From the NCBI RefSeq assembly GCF_900100335.1, contig NZ_FNFE01000002.1, positions 558,001-622,000 of the forward strand: a DNA stretch of 64,000 nucleotides, written 5' to 3'. This DNA comes from Natronorubrum texcoconense (GTDB lineage: Archaea > Halobacteriota > Halobacteria > Halobacteriales > Natrialbaceae). The notes below the pieces were generated by a model that did not search any database, was not told where the DNA came from, and saw only the letters and a program-made list of their open reading frames with translations. A program made the translations under genes and the position numbers. Below, one piece after another: positions 16,673 through 24,993 of this stretch (position 1 is the first letter of the stretch; every line of letters starts with the position of its first letter).

Positions 16673-18310
16673 ATGATGCGAATCGCCGGGATGGCCGGCA
16701 ACCGAGGGCGTAACCTGTTGAACATCGCCGACCGCGCGCCGGGCGGGGCCGAACTCGCGGTCGTACTAACGAACAACGCCGACGCGCCGGTGCTCGACGC
16801 CGCCGCCGAGCGCGGGATTCCGACCGAGGTCGTTCCGCTCGAGGGCGGAATGAACCGGGCGACCCACGAGGAAGCCATGCTCGAGGTCCTCGCCGACCAC
16901 GAGTTCGACCTCGTCTGTCTCGACGGCTACATGCGCATTCTCTCGGACACGTTCCTCGACGAAGCGCCGACCACGCTGAACGTCCACCCTTCGTTGCTGC
17001 CCGCATTCCCCGGGATGGACGCCTGGGGCGACGCGCTCGAGGCGAACGTCTCGGTGACGGGCTGTACGGTCCACGTCGTCACCGACGCGACGGACGAGGA
17101 TGGCGAGGTCGTCGAGAACGAGGTCGACGGCGGTCCGATCGTCACTCAGGAGCCGATCCCGGTCTACGCGGGCGACGACGAGGAGAGTCTGAAAGAGCGC
17201 GTCCTCTACGAGGGCGAGTTCCGCGCGTACCCCCGGGCCGTGAAGTGGTTCGCGGAGGGGAGCGTCAATGTCGATCTCGAGGCGGGCGACGTGACGGTCG
17301 ACGCAGACGTCGCAAGCACGGACGCTGACGACCACAACGGGCTGCCGGGTCGACGACTCGTCTCCGACGACCGGGCCGACACGCTCCGCTACGGGGAGAA
17401 TCCCCATCAGGACGCTGCCGTCTACACCGACTACACCACGGACGAGGCCAGCGTCGTCCACGCCGACCAGCTGAACGAGGGCGCGAAGGCGCTGTCGTAC
17501 AACAACTACAACGACGCCGACGGCGCGCTGAACCTGATCAAGGAGTTCGACGAGCCAGCCGCCGCGGTGATCAAACACACCAACCCGGCCGGCTGTGCAA
17601 CCGCAGACGATCTCACCGAGGCCTACGAGAAGGCCCTCTCGACGGACCCGATGAGCGCCTTCGGCGGCATCGTCGCGCTCAACCGAGAGTGTGACGCCGC
17701 GACGGCCGAACAGATCATCGACTCGTTCAAGGAGGTCGTCGTCGCTCCCGGCTACACCGACGACGCGCTCGAGGTCCTCTTCGAAAAGGACAACCTCCGC
17801 GTGCTCGACGTCGGCGAGCTCGGTGAACGAACGGAGCGTTTCACTGAGAAGCCGCTCGTCGGCGGTCGACTCGTCCAGGAGCGTGACCTGCAGTCGATTT
17901 CGGTCGACGACCTCGAGGTCGTCACCGAGCGCGAGCCGAGCGAGGAAGAACTCGAGTCGATGGTGTTCGCCTGGCAGACGCTCAAACACGTGAAGTCGAA
18001 CGGGATCCTCTTCACGAAGGGGACCGAGACGGTCGGCGTCGGGATGGGACAGGTCTCCCGCGTCGACGCGGTTCGACTAGCGGCGATGAAAGCTGACGAA
18101 CACGCCGAAGGAAAGGACGCCGAAGGCGCGGTCATGGCCTCGGACGCGTTCTTCCCGTTCCCGGACGGCATCGAGGAGGCCGCGAAGGCGGGCATCGAGG
18201 CGGTCGTCCAGCCCGGCGGCTCGGTCAACGACGACGACGTGATCGAGGCGGCGGACGAACACGGGATCGCGATGGCGTTTACGGGACAGCGGAGTTTTCG
18301 GCACGACTGA
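16673..18310 (+). CDS. purH: Fused phosphoribosylglycinamide formyltransferase-like / AICAR formyltransferase
   Basis: A 545-residue fusion. Residues 1 to about 200 resemble PurN (GAR transformylase), with NVHPSLLPAFPGMDAWGDAL, GCTVHVVTDATDEDG and GGPIVTQEPIPV. The rest is the AICAR formyltransferase domain of PurH (RYGENPHQDAAVY, SYNNYNDADGAL, IKHTNPAGCA, SDAFFPFPDGIEEAA). The IMP cyclohydrolase domain of bacterial PurH is absent, as expected in archaea, where PurO does that step. ATG 16673 (MMRIAGMAGN) is chosen because the upstream in-frame codon falls inside the promoter motifs. Confidence 0.9.
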   Translation: MMRIAGMAGNRGRNLLNIADRAPGGAELAVVLTNNADAPVLDAAAERGIPTEVVPLEGGMNRATHEEAMLEVLADHEFDLVCLDGYMRILSDTFLDEAPTTLNVHPSLLPAFPGMDAWGDALEANVSVTGCTVHVVTDATDEDGEVVENEVDGGPIVTQEPIPVYAGDDEESLKERVLYEGEFRAYPRAVKWFAEGSVNVDLEAGDVTVDADVASTDADDHNGLPGRRLVSDDRADTLRYGENPHQDAAVYTDYTTDEASVVHADQLNEGAKALSYNNYNDADGALNLIKEFDEPAAAVIKHTNPAGCATADDLTEAYEKALSTDPMSAFGGIVALNRECDAATAEQIIDSFKEVVVAPGYTDDALEVLFEKDNLRVLDVGELGERTERFTEKPLVGGRLVQERDLQSISVDDLEVVTEREPSEEELESMVFAWQTLKHVKSNGILFTKGTETVGVGMGQVSRVDAVRLAAMKADEHAEGKDAEGAVMASDAFFPFPDGIEEAAKAGIEAVVQPGGSVNDDDVIEAADEHGIAMAFTGQRSFRHD

Positions 18311-18429
18311 CCGTATCCGATGGAGCGTTTCGACTGTGCTCTGCGATGCGAGGCGGACCGACGCAACTGACTCAAAGATTCCTTTGAGCTAGACGAGGTG
18401 TTTTTTCACTGGCAAGAGTGCGAACGGAC

Positions 18430-19167
18430 ATGGATCGACGACAGTTCCTGGCGGCGTCGAGTATTGGCGTCGCAGCGGCGGTGGCCGGCTGTACCGGCAG
18501 TGCACTCAGCAGCGACGAGGGCGGCGAAACGACCCGCGAGACGTCCGAAAACGAGATCACCGTCAGCGCCGACGGCGAGGTCGAGGCGGAGCCGGACCGA
18601 GCGACGGTCAGCGTGGGTATCGAGGCCAGCGGCGACACGGCCGACGAGGTCCGGGACGAACTCGCCTCGAGATCCGATCCGCTTCGGGAGGTGTTCGACG
18701 ACCTCGGAATCCCCGACGAGAACGTCGAGGAAGGACGGTTTCGAATCCACCCCGTACGGGACGGCGACGGGTTCGAAGGATCGCAGTCGTTCCACCTCAC
18801 GATCGACGACGTAGAGGAGGCCGGCGTCGTGATCGACGAGTCGATCGACGCCGGTGCGGACGACATCGGTCGGGTGAACTTCACCCTACGGGAGGAAACG
18901 CGCGAAGAACTCCGCAACGACGCACTCGACGAAGCGCTCGCGAACGCAGATAGCGAGGCCGAACACGTCGCGGCCAATCGGGGCGTCGAGATCACCGGCA
19001 CGAACTCCGTGACGACGAGCGACGTCAGCTACGGGACGACCCGGTACGCGGCGGACGACGTCGCGGAGACCGACGACGCCGCCCCGCCGGAGACGGAGTT
19101 CGACGCCGGTCCGGTCAGCGTGAGCGCGTCGGTGACGGTGACGTACGGGTTCGAGGACGCGGCGTGA
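18430..19167 (+). CDS. SIMPL-domain (DUF541) lipoprotein
   Basis: A 245-residue exported protein. The N-terminus MDRRQFLAASSIGVAAAV followed by AGC is a Tat signal with a lipobox; the lipidated Cys is residue 21. The remainder is a SIMPL/DUF541 domain: NEITVSADGEVEAEPDRATV, then the periodic helices and VTYGFEDA at the end. SIMPL proteins are periplasmic or surface proteins of unclear role, some linked to oxidative-stress tolerance. ATG 18430 is preferred over the in-frame GTG at 18418 because the Tat motif then sits at the very N-terminus. Confidence 0.9.
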   Translation: MDRRQFLAASSIGVAAAVAGCTGSALSSDEGGETTRETSENEITVSADGEVEAEPDRATVSVGIEASGDTADEVRDELASRSDPLREVFDDLGIPDENVEEGRFRIHPVRDGDGFEGSQSFHLTIDDVEEAGVVIDESIDAGADDIGRVNFTLREETREELRNDALDEALANADSEAEHVAANRGVEITGTNSVTTSDVSYGTTRYAADDVAETDDAAPPETEFDAGPVSVSASVTVTYGFEDAA

Positions 19168-19225
19168 AAACCGGACCGGAACGATCGCCTCTAGCACAAG
19201 TACCCACGCCCGGCCTCGGATCGGG

Positions 19226-19759
19226 TTACTCGTACTCTTCGGCGACGAACGCGTCGTAGAACGCAGCGGAGAGATGGCGACGTTCCCACTCGCGCCGGCG
19301 TTCCTCGGCGATGCTGGTCGACCAGACGGTCAACACGGCGAGAAACGCGGCACCCCCCGGGAGCACGACGAGCAGCGTCGTGGCCAGCGGCTCGATGAGG
19401 ACCAATCCGACGAACCGCGAGACGAGTCCGCTCACGTCGGGACCGAACAGGGCCCAGCGAGCGACGAACGGCGCGGCGACGACGATCGCGATCGGATAGA
19501 CGAGATTCAGGACTGGGCCGCCGTAGCCGCGCACGAACGCGAGCCCGAAGTACGTCCAGACGGCGACCGACGCGACGGCACCGCCGACGCGCTGTTCGGT
19601 GATGCTCGCTTCGGTCGCCAGCGCGTCGAGGCTGCCGAAGACGACCGCGACGGTCCCGAAGTAGACGACGAGGCAGAGCGCCAGCCCGCCGACCACCGTC
19701 AACGCGTGCTGGAAACGGCTCTGGGTGGCGAAACTCGAGAGACCGAGCGGACGCTCCAT
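19226..19759 (-). CDS. Haloarchaeal four-helix membrane protein of unknown function
   Basis: A 177-residue protein with four hydrophobic segments (about residues 17-40, 60-78, 80-103 and 115-147) and a charged, Arg/Glu-rich C-terminus (EERRREWERR). No recognised motif. It is convergent with the SIMPL lipoprotein gene and is followed on the right by carA on the same strand after about 93 bases, with no obvious functional link. Confidence 0.65.
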   Translation of the reverse strand: MERPLGLSSFATQSRFQHALTVVGGLALCLVVYFGTVAVVFGSLDALATEASITEQRVGGAVASVAVWTYFGLAFVRGYGGPVLNLVYPIAIVVAAPFVARWALFGPDVSGLVSRFVGLVLIEPLATTLLVVLPGGAAFLAVLTVWSTSIAEERRREWERRHLSAAFYDAFVAEEYE

Positions 19760-19852
19760 CGTGCGATCCGACGAGCGAGTTCCTGTTGAAGCTTGCGAGT
19801 CGTTTCGAGAACGACGGAGCGAAAAGCCGAGTGCGAAATTCGAAAGCGCCGA

Positions 19853-20929
19853 TCAGTCGTCGGCGGGGACGGCCGTCGTCGCCCGCGTGTCGGCCATCGC
19901 GAGGACGTCGTCGAAGAAGCCGAGGGTGTCCTCCGGGCCGGGGTTGGCTTCGGGGTGGTACTGACGGGTGATGACGTCGTACTCGATGCCGTCGATCCCC
20001 TCCGGCGTGTCGTCGTTGACGTTGATCTGGGTGACCTCGAGGTGCTCGCCGGGGTCGGCGACGGTGTAGCCGTGGTTCTGCGTGGTCATGACGACCTGGC
20101 CGGACTCGAGATCGAGGACCGGCTGGTTGACGCCGCGGTGACCGAAGGTCATCTTCTCGGTGGTGCCGCCGAGGGCTTCGGCGACGATCTGCTGGCCGAG
20201 ACAGATGCCGGCGACCGGCGTGTCCTCGACGAACGCCTCGACGAGCGAGATGGCGTTCTCGTAGTTCGCGGGGTCGCCGGGACCGTTCGAGATGAACAGA
20301 ATGTCAGGGTCGACGGCCTCGACGTCGCTCGTGCTCGCGTCGTGTGGCAGGACGTGGACCGTCGCGTTGCGGGCGACCAGCGAGTCGACGATCGATCCTT
20401 TCGCACCGCAGTCGACCAGCGCGACGGTGTCGCCGTCGTTGTCCGCGCCGTGGACGACCGGTTCGTCGACGCTGACCTGCGCGCCGATCTCGGTGTGTTC
20501 GCTCATGCCCTTACACTGTTCGAGTTCCGCCAGCGCGTCTTCCTCGGTGACGTCCTCGCCGACGGCGATCCCGCACTTCATGGCGCCGCCGTCTCGGATG
20601 TCGGTGACGACCTCGCGGGTGTCGAGGTGGTCGACTGCGGGGACGCCCTCGCTTGCGAGCCACTCGGCGACGTCTTCGGTGAGTTCCTTCGCGAGGACGG
20701 CGCGTGGGTGGATGCGATCGGACTCGAACCGCTCTTCTCGGACGCCGTAGTTTCCGATCAGCGGGTACGAGAAGGTCAGGATCTGTTCCTCGTAGGACGG
20801 ATCCGTGAGACTTTCCTCGTATCCGGTGTATGCCGTCGTGAAAACGAGTTCGCCACGAGCCGTTCCCGGAGCGCGACCACGTCCCTCGATCACGTGGCCA
20901 CCCTCCAGTGCAACGTAGGCAGCTGTCAT
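19853..20929 (-). CDS. carA: Carbamoyl-phosphate synthase small (glutaminase) subunit
   Basis: CarA hydrolyses glutamine and passes ammonia to CarB for carbamoyl phosphate (arginine and pyrimidine synthesis). The 358-residue protein has the N-terminal CarA domain (VALEGGHVIEGRG, TGYEESLTDPSYEEQI) and a class I amidotransferase domain. The nucleophile Cys lies in VAGICLGQQI, the oxyanion segment in SNGPGDP, and the His/Glu pair in TRQYHPEANPGPED. carB is not in the window, so the subunits are encoded apart. Divergent from an Lrp-type regulator gene. Confidence 0.96.
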   Translation of the reverse strand: MTAAYVALEGGHVIEGRGRAPGTARGELVFTTAYTGYEESLTDPSYEEQILTFSYPLIGNYGVREERFESDRIHPRAVLAKELTEDVAEWLASEGVPAVDHLDTREVVTDIRDGGAMKCGIAVGEDVTEEDALAELEQCKGMSEHTEIGAQVSVDEPVVHGADNDGDTVALVDCGAKGSIVDSLVARNATVHVLPHDASTSDVEAVDPDILFISNGPGDPANYENAISLVEAFVEDTPVAGICLGQQIVAEALGGTTEKMTFGHRGVNQPVLDLESGQVVMTTQNHGYTVADPGEHLEVTQINVNDDTPEGIDGIEYDVITRQYHPEANPGPEDTLGFFDDVLAMADTRATTAVPADD

Positions 20930-20980
20930 TACGATCTACGTATTGGAGCGACCGTCATAAGTGTTGTCTTCGAAGCTGAG

Positions 20981-20995
20981 TTACGAAATTCGTAA
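20981..20995. promoter_or_regulatory. Candidate Lrp-type operator between carA and the regulator gene
   Basis: The 15-base perfect palindrome ttacgaaattcgtaa lies midway in the 102-base carA/regulator divergent promoter region, 52 bases from the carA start and 37 from the regulator start. Symmetrical TACG-N-CGTA sites with an A/T core are typical Lrp/AsnC targets, so autoregulation and control of carA are plausible. Binding is inferred, not shown. Confidence 0.55.
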
Positions 20996-21031
20996 TCGGT
21001 AAGTGCCGGTCGCGCGTAGTCACAGATCTCC

Positions 21032-21445
21032 ATGGACGACCTGGACCGCCAGATCCTCGATATGCTCCGGCGAGACGCCCGAACACCGTACACGGAGATC
21101 GCCGACGAGGTCGGGACGAGCGAGGGGACCGTCCGCAACCGCGTCGAACGGATGATGGACGACGAGGTCATCGAACGATTCACTATTTCGACCCGGACGG
21201 GCAACGTCAAGGCCATGCTCGAGGTCGGCGTCGCGGTCGACGTCGATACCAAGGCCGTCTCCGAGCGGATCGCCGAGTGGGAAGAAGTCGACTTCGTCTG
21301 GATGGTCTCGGGCGAGCAGGACATCGTCCTCGTGGTCGACGCCGCGGACACGCGCGGCGTGAACGATCTCATCACGAAAGCCCGCGATCAGGAAGAGGTC
21401 GTGAGCACGAAAACGCGACTGATTCTCGACGAAGAACTCGGTTGA
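21032..21445 (+). CDS. Lrp/AsnC-family transcriptional regulator
   Basis: A 137-residue feast/famine regulator. A winged HTH occupies residues 1-50 (MDDLDRQILDMLRRDARTPY, EIADEVGTSEGTVRNRVERM). A RAM/AsnC ligand-binding domain follows (about 65-137), with the usual beta strand VDFVWMVSGEQDIVLVV. Members sense amino acids or related metabolites as octamers. Divergence from carA and the palindrome between them suggest control of carbamoyl-phosphate, arginine or pyrimidine synthesis. Confidence 0.92.
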   Translation: MDDLDRQILDMLRRDARTPYTEIADEVGTSEGTVRNRVERMMDDEVIERFTISTRTGNVKAMLEVGVAVDVDTKAVSERIAEWEEVDFVWMVSGEQDIVLVVDAADTRGVNDLITKARDQEEVVSTKTRLILDEELG

Positions 21446-21487
21446 ATCCGATCGACGGAGCCCTCGACTCATCGGAGGCGAACACGA

Positions 21488-22582
21488 TTACTCACCGTAT
21501 TGCCAGTACAGCGATCGTCCCCGCTTGACGAGCGGCCAGGCGGGGCTGATTCCCCGTTCCCAGTAGAGGTTCGGGACGAGCCGGCCGCCGAACTGCTCTT
21601 TGAACGTGAACCCCCCGTCCTCGAAGTCCGCGCCGCCGCCCCCGAAGTCGTAGTACTCGTAGCCCTCGTCGATCGCCCGCTGGAACAGGTAGTCGTAGAC
21701 GAGTTCGGAGGCATGGTACTCGAAGTACTCCGACGGAACGGCGGCAAAGAACCCGTGAAGGATACCTCGTTCGTCGTTTCGAAGGGCGAGAAAGCCACCG
21801 GCGTACTCCCCTTCGACGGAGAGTGAAACGAGGAGCAGCCGTTCGTCCATCGCTCGCAGTCGGTCGAAGAACGCGAACGGATAGACCGTCCCGTCGATGC
21901 TCTCCATCCGCGTTCGGTACGCCTCGTAAAATTGGCCCAGATTCTCCCGGGAGGGCTCGACGTCGTCGATCTCGTGGTCGGTATCTCGACCTCGTCGAAC
22001 GGCTCGGCGTTTGGAGCTATCCATCCCCTCGAAGACCGCGTCGTACCCGCTGGCGAGATTCAGCAGGAATCGACCGTCGACGCGGCTCGAGTCGTAGCCC
22101 TCGGCGACGAGGTGGTCGTCGTACCGGTGGAAGTTCGTGTTCGACGCGCGAATCTCGTGAACGATCGTACGGTGGCCGCACAGTTGCGGTATCGCGTCCG
22201 AGACGCACGAGAGCGACTCGGGGACGTCGTCAGTCAACAACGGGCCACCGAACCCCGGGTAGATCGACGTGAGCCGATCGAACGGCGTTTTCGGAATCGA
22301 GACGACGAAGTTTGGAAACAGCCCCACCAGATCGGTGCGGTTCTCGACCACGAGATGTCTGGCCGGGTACTCGAGCCCTCGTTCGATCGCCTCGAGCCAC
22401 TCGTATCGGTGAAAGACGGTGCCGAGCTGGGATCGGTCGACGACCTCGTTCCACCGCGTGCGGTCGAACGCCCGAATCGTATCGACGGCGGTTACCTCGA
22501 GGTCGGATTCGGGCCCGGCCATCGTCCGGGCGCGTCCGACGTCTCGACTCGACTCGACGTTCGAGGCGGTGTACTGAAACAT
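21488..22582 (-). CDS. FemAB-like GNAT-fold acyltransferase, copy 1
   Basis: A 364-residue member of the FemAB/peptidoglycan-bridge-like GNAT family. The core shows VFHRYEWLEAIERGLEYPAR, SSKRRAVRRGRDTD (KxxR segment), LRNDERGILHGFFA, and YDYLFQRAIDEGYEYYDFGG followed by a Gly-rich turn. Haloarchaea lack peptidoglycan, so the substrate must be something else, perhaps an aminoacyl or acyl transfer to lipid, glycan or protein. Start ATG 22582 is chosen by alignment with copy 2; a GTG at 22612 and an ATG at 22522 are also in frame. Tandem paralogue of the gene at 22814-23932. Confidence 0.82.
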   Translation of the reverse strand: MFQYTASNVESSRDVGRARTMAGPESDLEVTAVDTIRAFDRTRWNEVVDRSQLGTVFHRYEWLEAIERGLEYPARHLVVENRTDLVGLFPNFVVSIPKTPFDRLTSIYPGFGGPLLTDDVPESLSCVSDAIPQLCGHRTIVHEIRASNTNFHRYDDHLVAEGYDSSRVDGRFLLNLASGYDAVFEGMDSSKRRAVRRGRDTDHEIDDVEPSRENLGQFYEAYRTRMESIDGTVYPFAFFDRLRAMDERLLLVSLSVEGEYAGGFLALRNDERGILHGFFAAVPSEYFEYHASELVYDYLFQRAIDEGYEYYDFGGGGADFEDGGFTFKEQFGGRLVPNLYWERGISPAWPLVKRGRSLYWQYGE

Positions 22583-22813
22583 CTGTACTCTGGCAATAGA
22601 AACTCGAGCCACCAGTTAAATCATTGTGCCACTAAGGCATAAATTCACACAAACAAGGGACAGATATGTAGAGATAGTCGGTAAGTGCTAGATTATCTGC
22701 CCGATTGTGAACTTAATGCTCACCGACTGTCGTGTAAGCGGGCGCACCGACTCCACCGCCGCTCGGGTGGGGGATGACGGGGACGCCGCTGTCGCTACGA
22801 AATTGGGGACGAA

Positions 22814-23932
22814 TCAGGCCGACTCCGTTTCGCGGTTGTATCGGTTGTACAGCGTCCGGCCGGTCTCGACCAGTTTCCAGGTCGGTCCGGTGCCGCGCTC
22901 CCAGTAGATATTGGGGAGCAGTTGTCCGCCGAACTCCTCTTTGAACGAGAAGCCGCCGTCTTCGAAGTCCGCGCCCCCACCCCCGAAGTCGTAGGTCTCG
23001 TAGCCCTCGTCGATGGCCCACTGGAACAGGTAGTCGTAGAGTCGTTCCGACGCGTGATACTCGAAGTACTCGGAGGGAACGGCGCTGAAGAAGCCGTGAA
23101 CGGTGTCCTGTTCGTCGTTGAGCAGTTCCATGAACCCGCCGGCGTACTCTCCCTCGATGTAGAGTTCCAGCAGGAGGATTCGATCCTCCATGTTCGCCAA
23201 CTGCTCGAAGAACTCGAACGGGTAGACCGTGCCGCCGACGCTCTCCATGTGCCGTTCGTACTTCTCGTGGAAGCGCTTCAGCGTCGACTGCGTGAGATCC
23301 GCTTCGACGATCTCGTGGTCGGTCTCGCGGCCGCGCCGGATGGCCCGCCGTTTCGAACTGTCCATCTCCTCGAAGATGTCGTCGTACCCTTTCTCGAGGT
23401 TCATGACGAACCGACCGCCGACACGACTGGAGTCGTACCCCTCGGCCTCCATGAAGTCGTTGTACCGGAGGAAGTTCGTATTCGAGGCCCGAATCTCGTG
23501 GACGATCGTTCGGTTGTCGCAGAGTTCGGGCACCACCTCGAGGATCTTCGACAGCGATTCCGAAACCTCGGTCGTCAGGAGTGGCCCGCCGAATCCGGGA
23601 TAGATCGACGTCAGCTTGTAGAACGGCGTCTTCGGAATCTCGACGACGAAGTTCGGGAACACCCCGATCGGGTTCGTGTCCTTCTCCACGACGATGTGTC
23701 TGGCCGGATACTCGAGACCCGTTTCGATCGCCTCGATCCACTCGTAGCGATGAAAGACCGTGCCGAGCTCGGCGCGTTCGACGACGTCGTTCCATCGGTC
23801 GCGGTCCATCACTCGAACCGTGTCGATGACGTTTACAGTAAGGCCCGATTGGTCGTCCGACATCGTCTGGACGGTCCCCGTGGTAGTTTCGTCGCGGTTC
23901 GATTGTGGATTCTCTGTGACTTGCTGGGCCAT
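22814..23932 (-). CDS. FemAB-like GNAT-fold acyltransferase, copy 2
   Basis: A 372-residue paralogue of the preceding gene, alignable over nearly its whole length. Identical blocks include LGTVFHRYEW, GLEYPARH, TSIYPGFGGPLL, TIVHEIRASNTNF and SSKRRA. The N-terminal 23 residues are polar and divergent (MAQQVTENPQSNRDE). About 230 bases with no gene separate the two, so each probably has its own promoter. Function: GNAT-type transfer, substrate unknown; FemAB enzymes use aminoacyl-tRNA in bacteria. The pair arose by tandem duplication followed by divergence. Confidence 0.82.
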   Translation of the reverse strand: MAQQVTENPQSNRDETTTGTVQTMSDDQSGLTVNVIDTVRVMDRDRWNDVVERAELGTVFHRYEWIEAIETGLEYPARHIVVEKDTNPIGVFPNFVVEIPKTPFYKLTSIYPGFGGPLLTTEVSESLSKILEVVPELCDNRTIVHEIRASNTNFLRYNDFMEAEGYDSSRVGGRFVMNLEKGYDDIFEEMDSSKRRAIRRGRETDHEIVEADLTQSTLKRFHEKYERHMESVGGTVYPFEFFEQLANMEDRILLLELYIEGEYAGGFMELLNDEQDTVHGFFSAVPSEYFEYHASERLYDYLFQWAIDEGYETYDFGGGGADFEDGGFSFKEEFGGQLLPNIYWERGTGPTWKLVETGRTLYNRYNRETESA

Positions 23933-24233
23933 CTGTCGTTTAGACGCCCGTTCAGGAGGAGGTTAAGTTATTTTAGCCTACAGCCATACATTATCGAGTG
24001 GAATCGTCTGTATTCCGCCCGTAATTAGGCAATGTTATCTACTGACATAGACTCCGTTAGTGCCGTATTTCGTCTGCAAGCGAAAGAGCTTTTACTATCT
24101 GGGTGACGCTCGGTAAGCCGTGAGGCGATTTAGCGCACATCGCTCCCAACCTCGCCGCAGGCCGGCGTTTCTGGCGGAGACAGCGAATAATTGAGGGTGT
24201 GGTACTGGCTCACTAGTCAGACTGAGTACCAGT
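23933..24233. other. Gene-free stretch between FemAB-like copy 2 and the PHP gene
   Basis: This AT-richer 300-base stretch holds no credible ORF. It should contain the promoter of FemAB-like copy 2 (AT-rich tract at 23960-24000). Near its right end an imperfect inverted repeat (actggctca at about 24205, partner tgagtaccagt about 24224) is next to the 3' end of the PHP gene and could be a transcript-end hairpin. Confidence 0.4.
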
Positions 24234-24941
24234 TCAGAGGGTGGCGAGCCGGTCGATAGCGGCCGCCGATTTCGCCAGCACCTCGTTCGGGTGTTTTCGC
24301 TCGTGGATTCGCCGATAGCCGCGCCGAAGCAGTTCGTCGACCACACCACCGGCGACACGCGGCTCGACGCGCCCGTCGCGGATGGCCTCCACGACCGATT
24401 CGGGAGTGAGCGCATCCGCGTCGACCAGCGTGTAAGCTCGCCCTACTTCGAACGGGAAGTGGGCGTCGCTACCCGCAACCACCGGCAGTTCGCGGGTTGC
24501 AGCGACCGCTTCGACGAGCGGACGCGTCCGCGGATGTTTCCCGTTGATTTCGACCGCGTCGAACGGGACGTCCGCGAACCGGTCGTTCGTGACGTCGCTT
24601 CCCCGATAGGGATGGGCGACGATCGCCGCACAGCCGCGTTCGTGTGCCAGCTCGACGACTTCGGTCGGCGTGTACTCGAGCGGAACCGTCTCGGTCGGCG
24701 GATCGGGACCAACGACGAGGACGTGCCCGTGGGTCGTCGACACCTCGATACCGGGGATCAGCGTCACGTCGTCCGACGAAAACGGCGTGTAGTAGTCGTG
24801 GTTCGTCGTCGCGACGCCGTCGAGTCCCCGCCGTCGGCCGGCGCGAGCGAGGGCACGGACGCCGACGGGATCGAACCGGTCGCCGAGTCGACGTCGTCCG
24901 TGGAAGAATCGCGTGTGCGCGTGGAGGTCGACGGCGAACAT
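24234..24941 (-). CDS. PHP-domain phosphoesterase
   Basis: A 235-residue polymerase/histidinol-phosphatase (PHP) family protein. Metal-binding motifs are visible in order: VDLHAHTRF (motif 1), TTNHDYY (motif 2), PGIEVSTTHGHV, VAHPYRG and AGSDAHFP (motif 4). Such stand-alone proteins are usually trinuclear-metal phosphoesterases acting on nucleotides or sugar phosphates. ATG 24941 places the first metal motif at residues 5-9. The divergent kinase-like gene starts 53 bases away. Confidence 0.88.
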   Translation of the reverse strand: MFAVDLHAHTRFFHGRRRLGDRFDPVGVRALARAGRRRGLDGVATTNHDYYTPFSSDDVTLIPGIEVSTTHGHVLVVGPDPPTETVPLEYTPTEVVELAHERGCAAIVAHPYRGSDVTNDRFADVPFDAVEINGKHPRTRPLVEAVAATRELPVVAGSDAHFPFEVGRAYTLVDADALTPESVVEAIRDGRVEPRVAGGVVDELLRRGYRRIHERKHPNEVLAKSAAAIDRLATL

Positions 24942-24993
24942 ATCTAGCGAAACGTGAACGGACGGTTTTGTTCTTGCCGAACTACGTGTGCAC

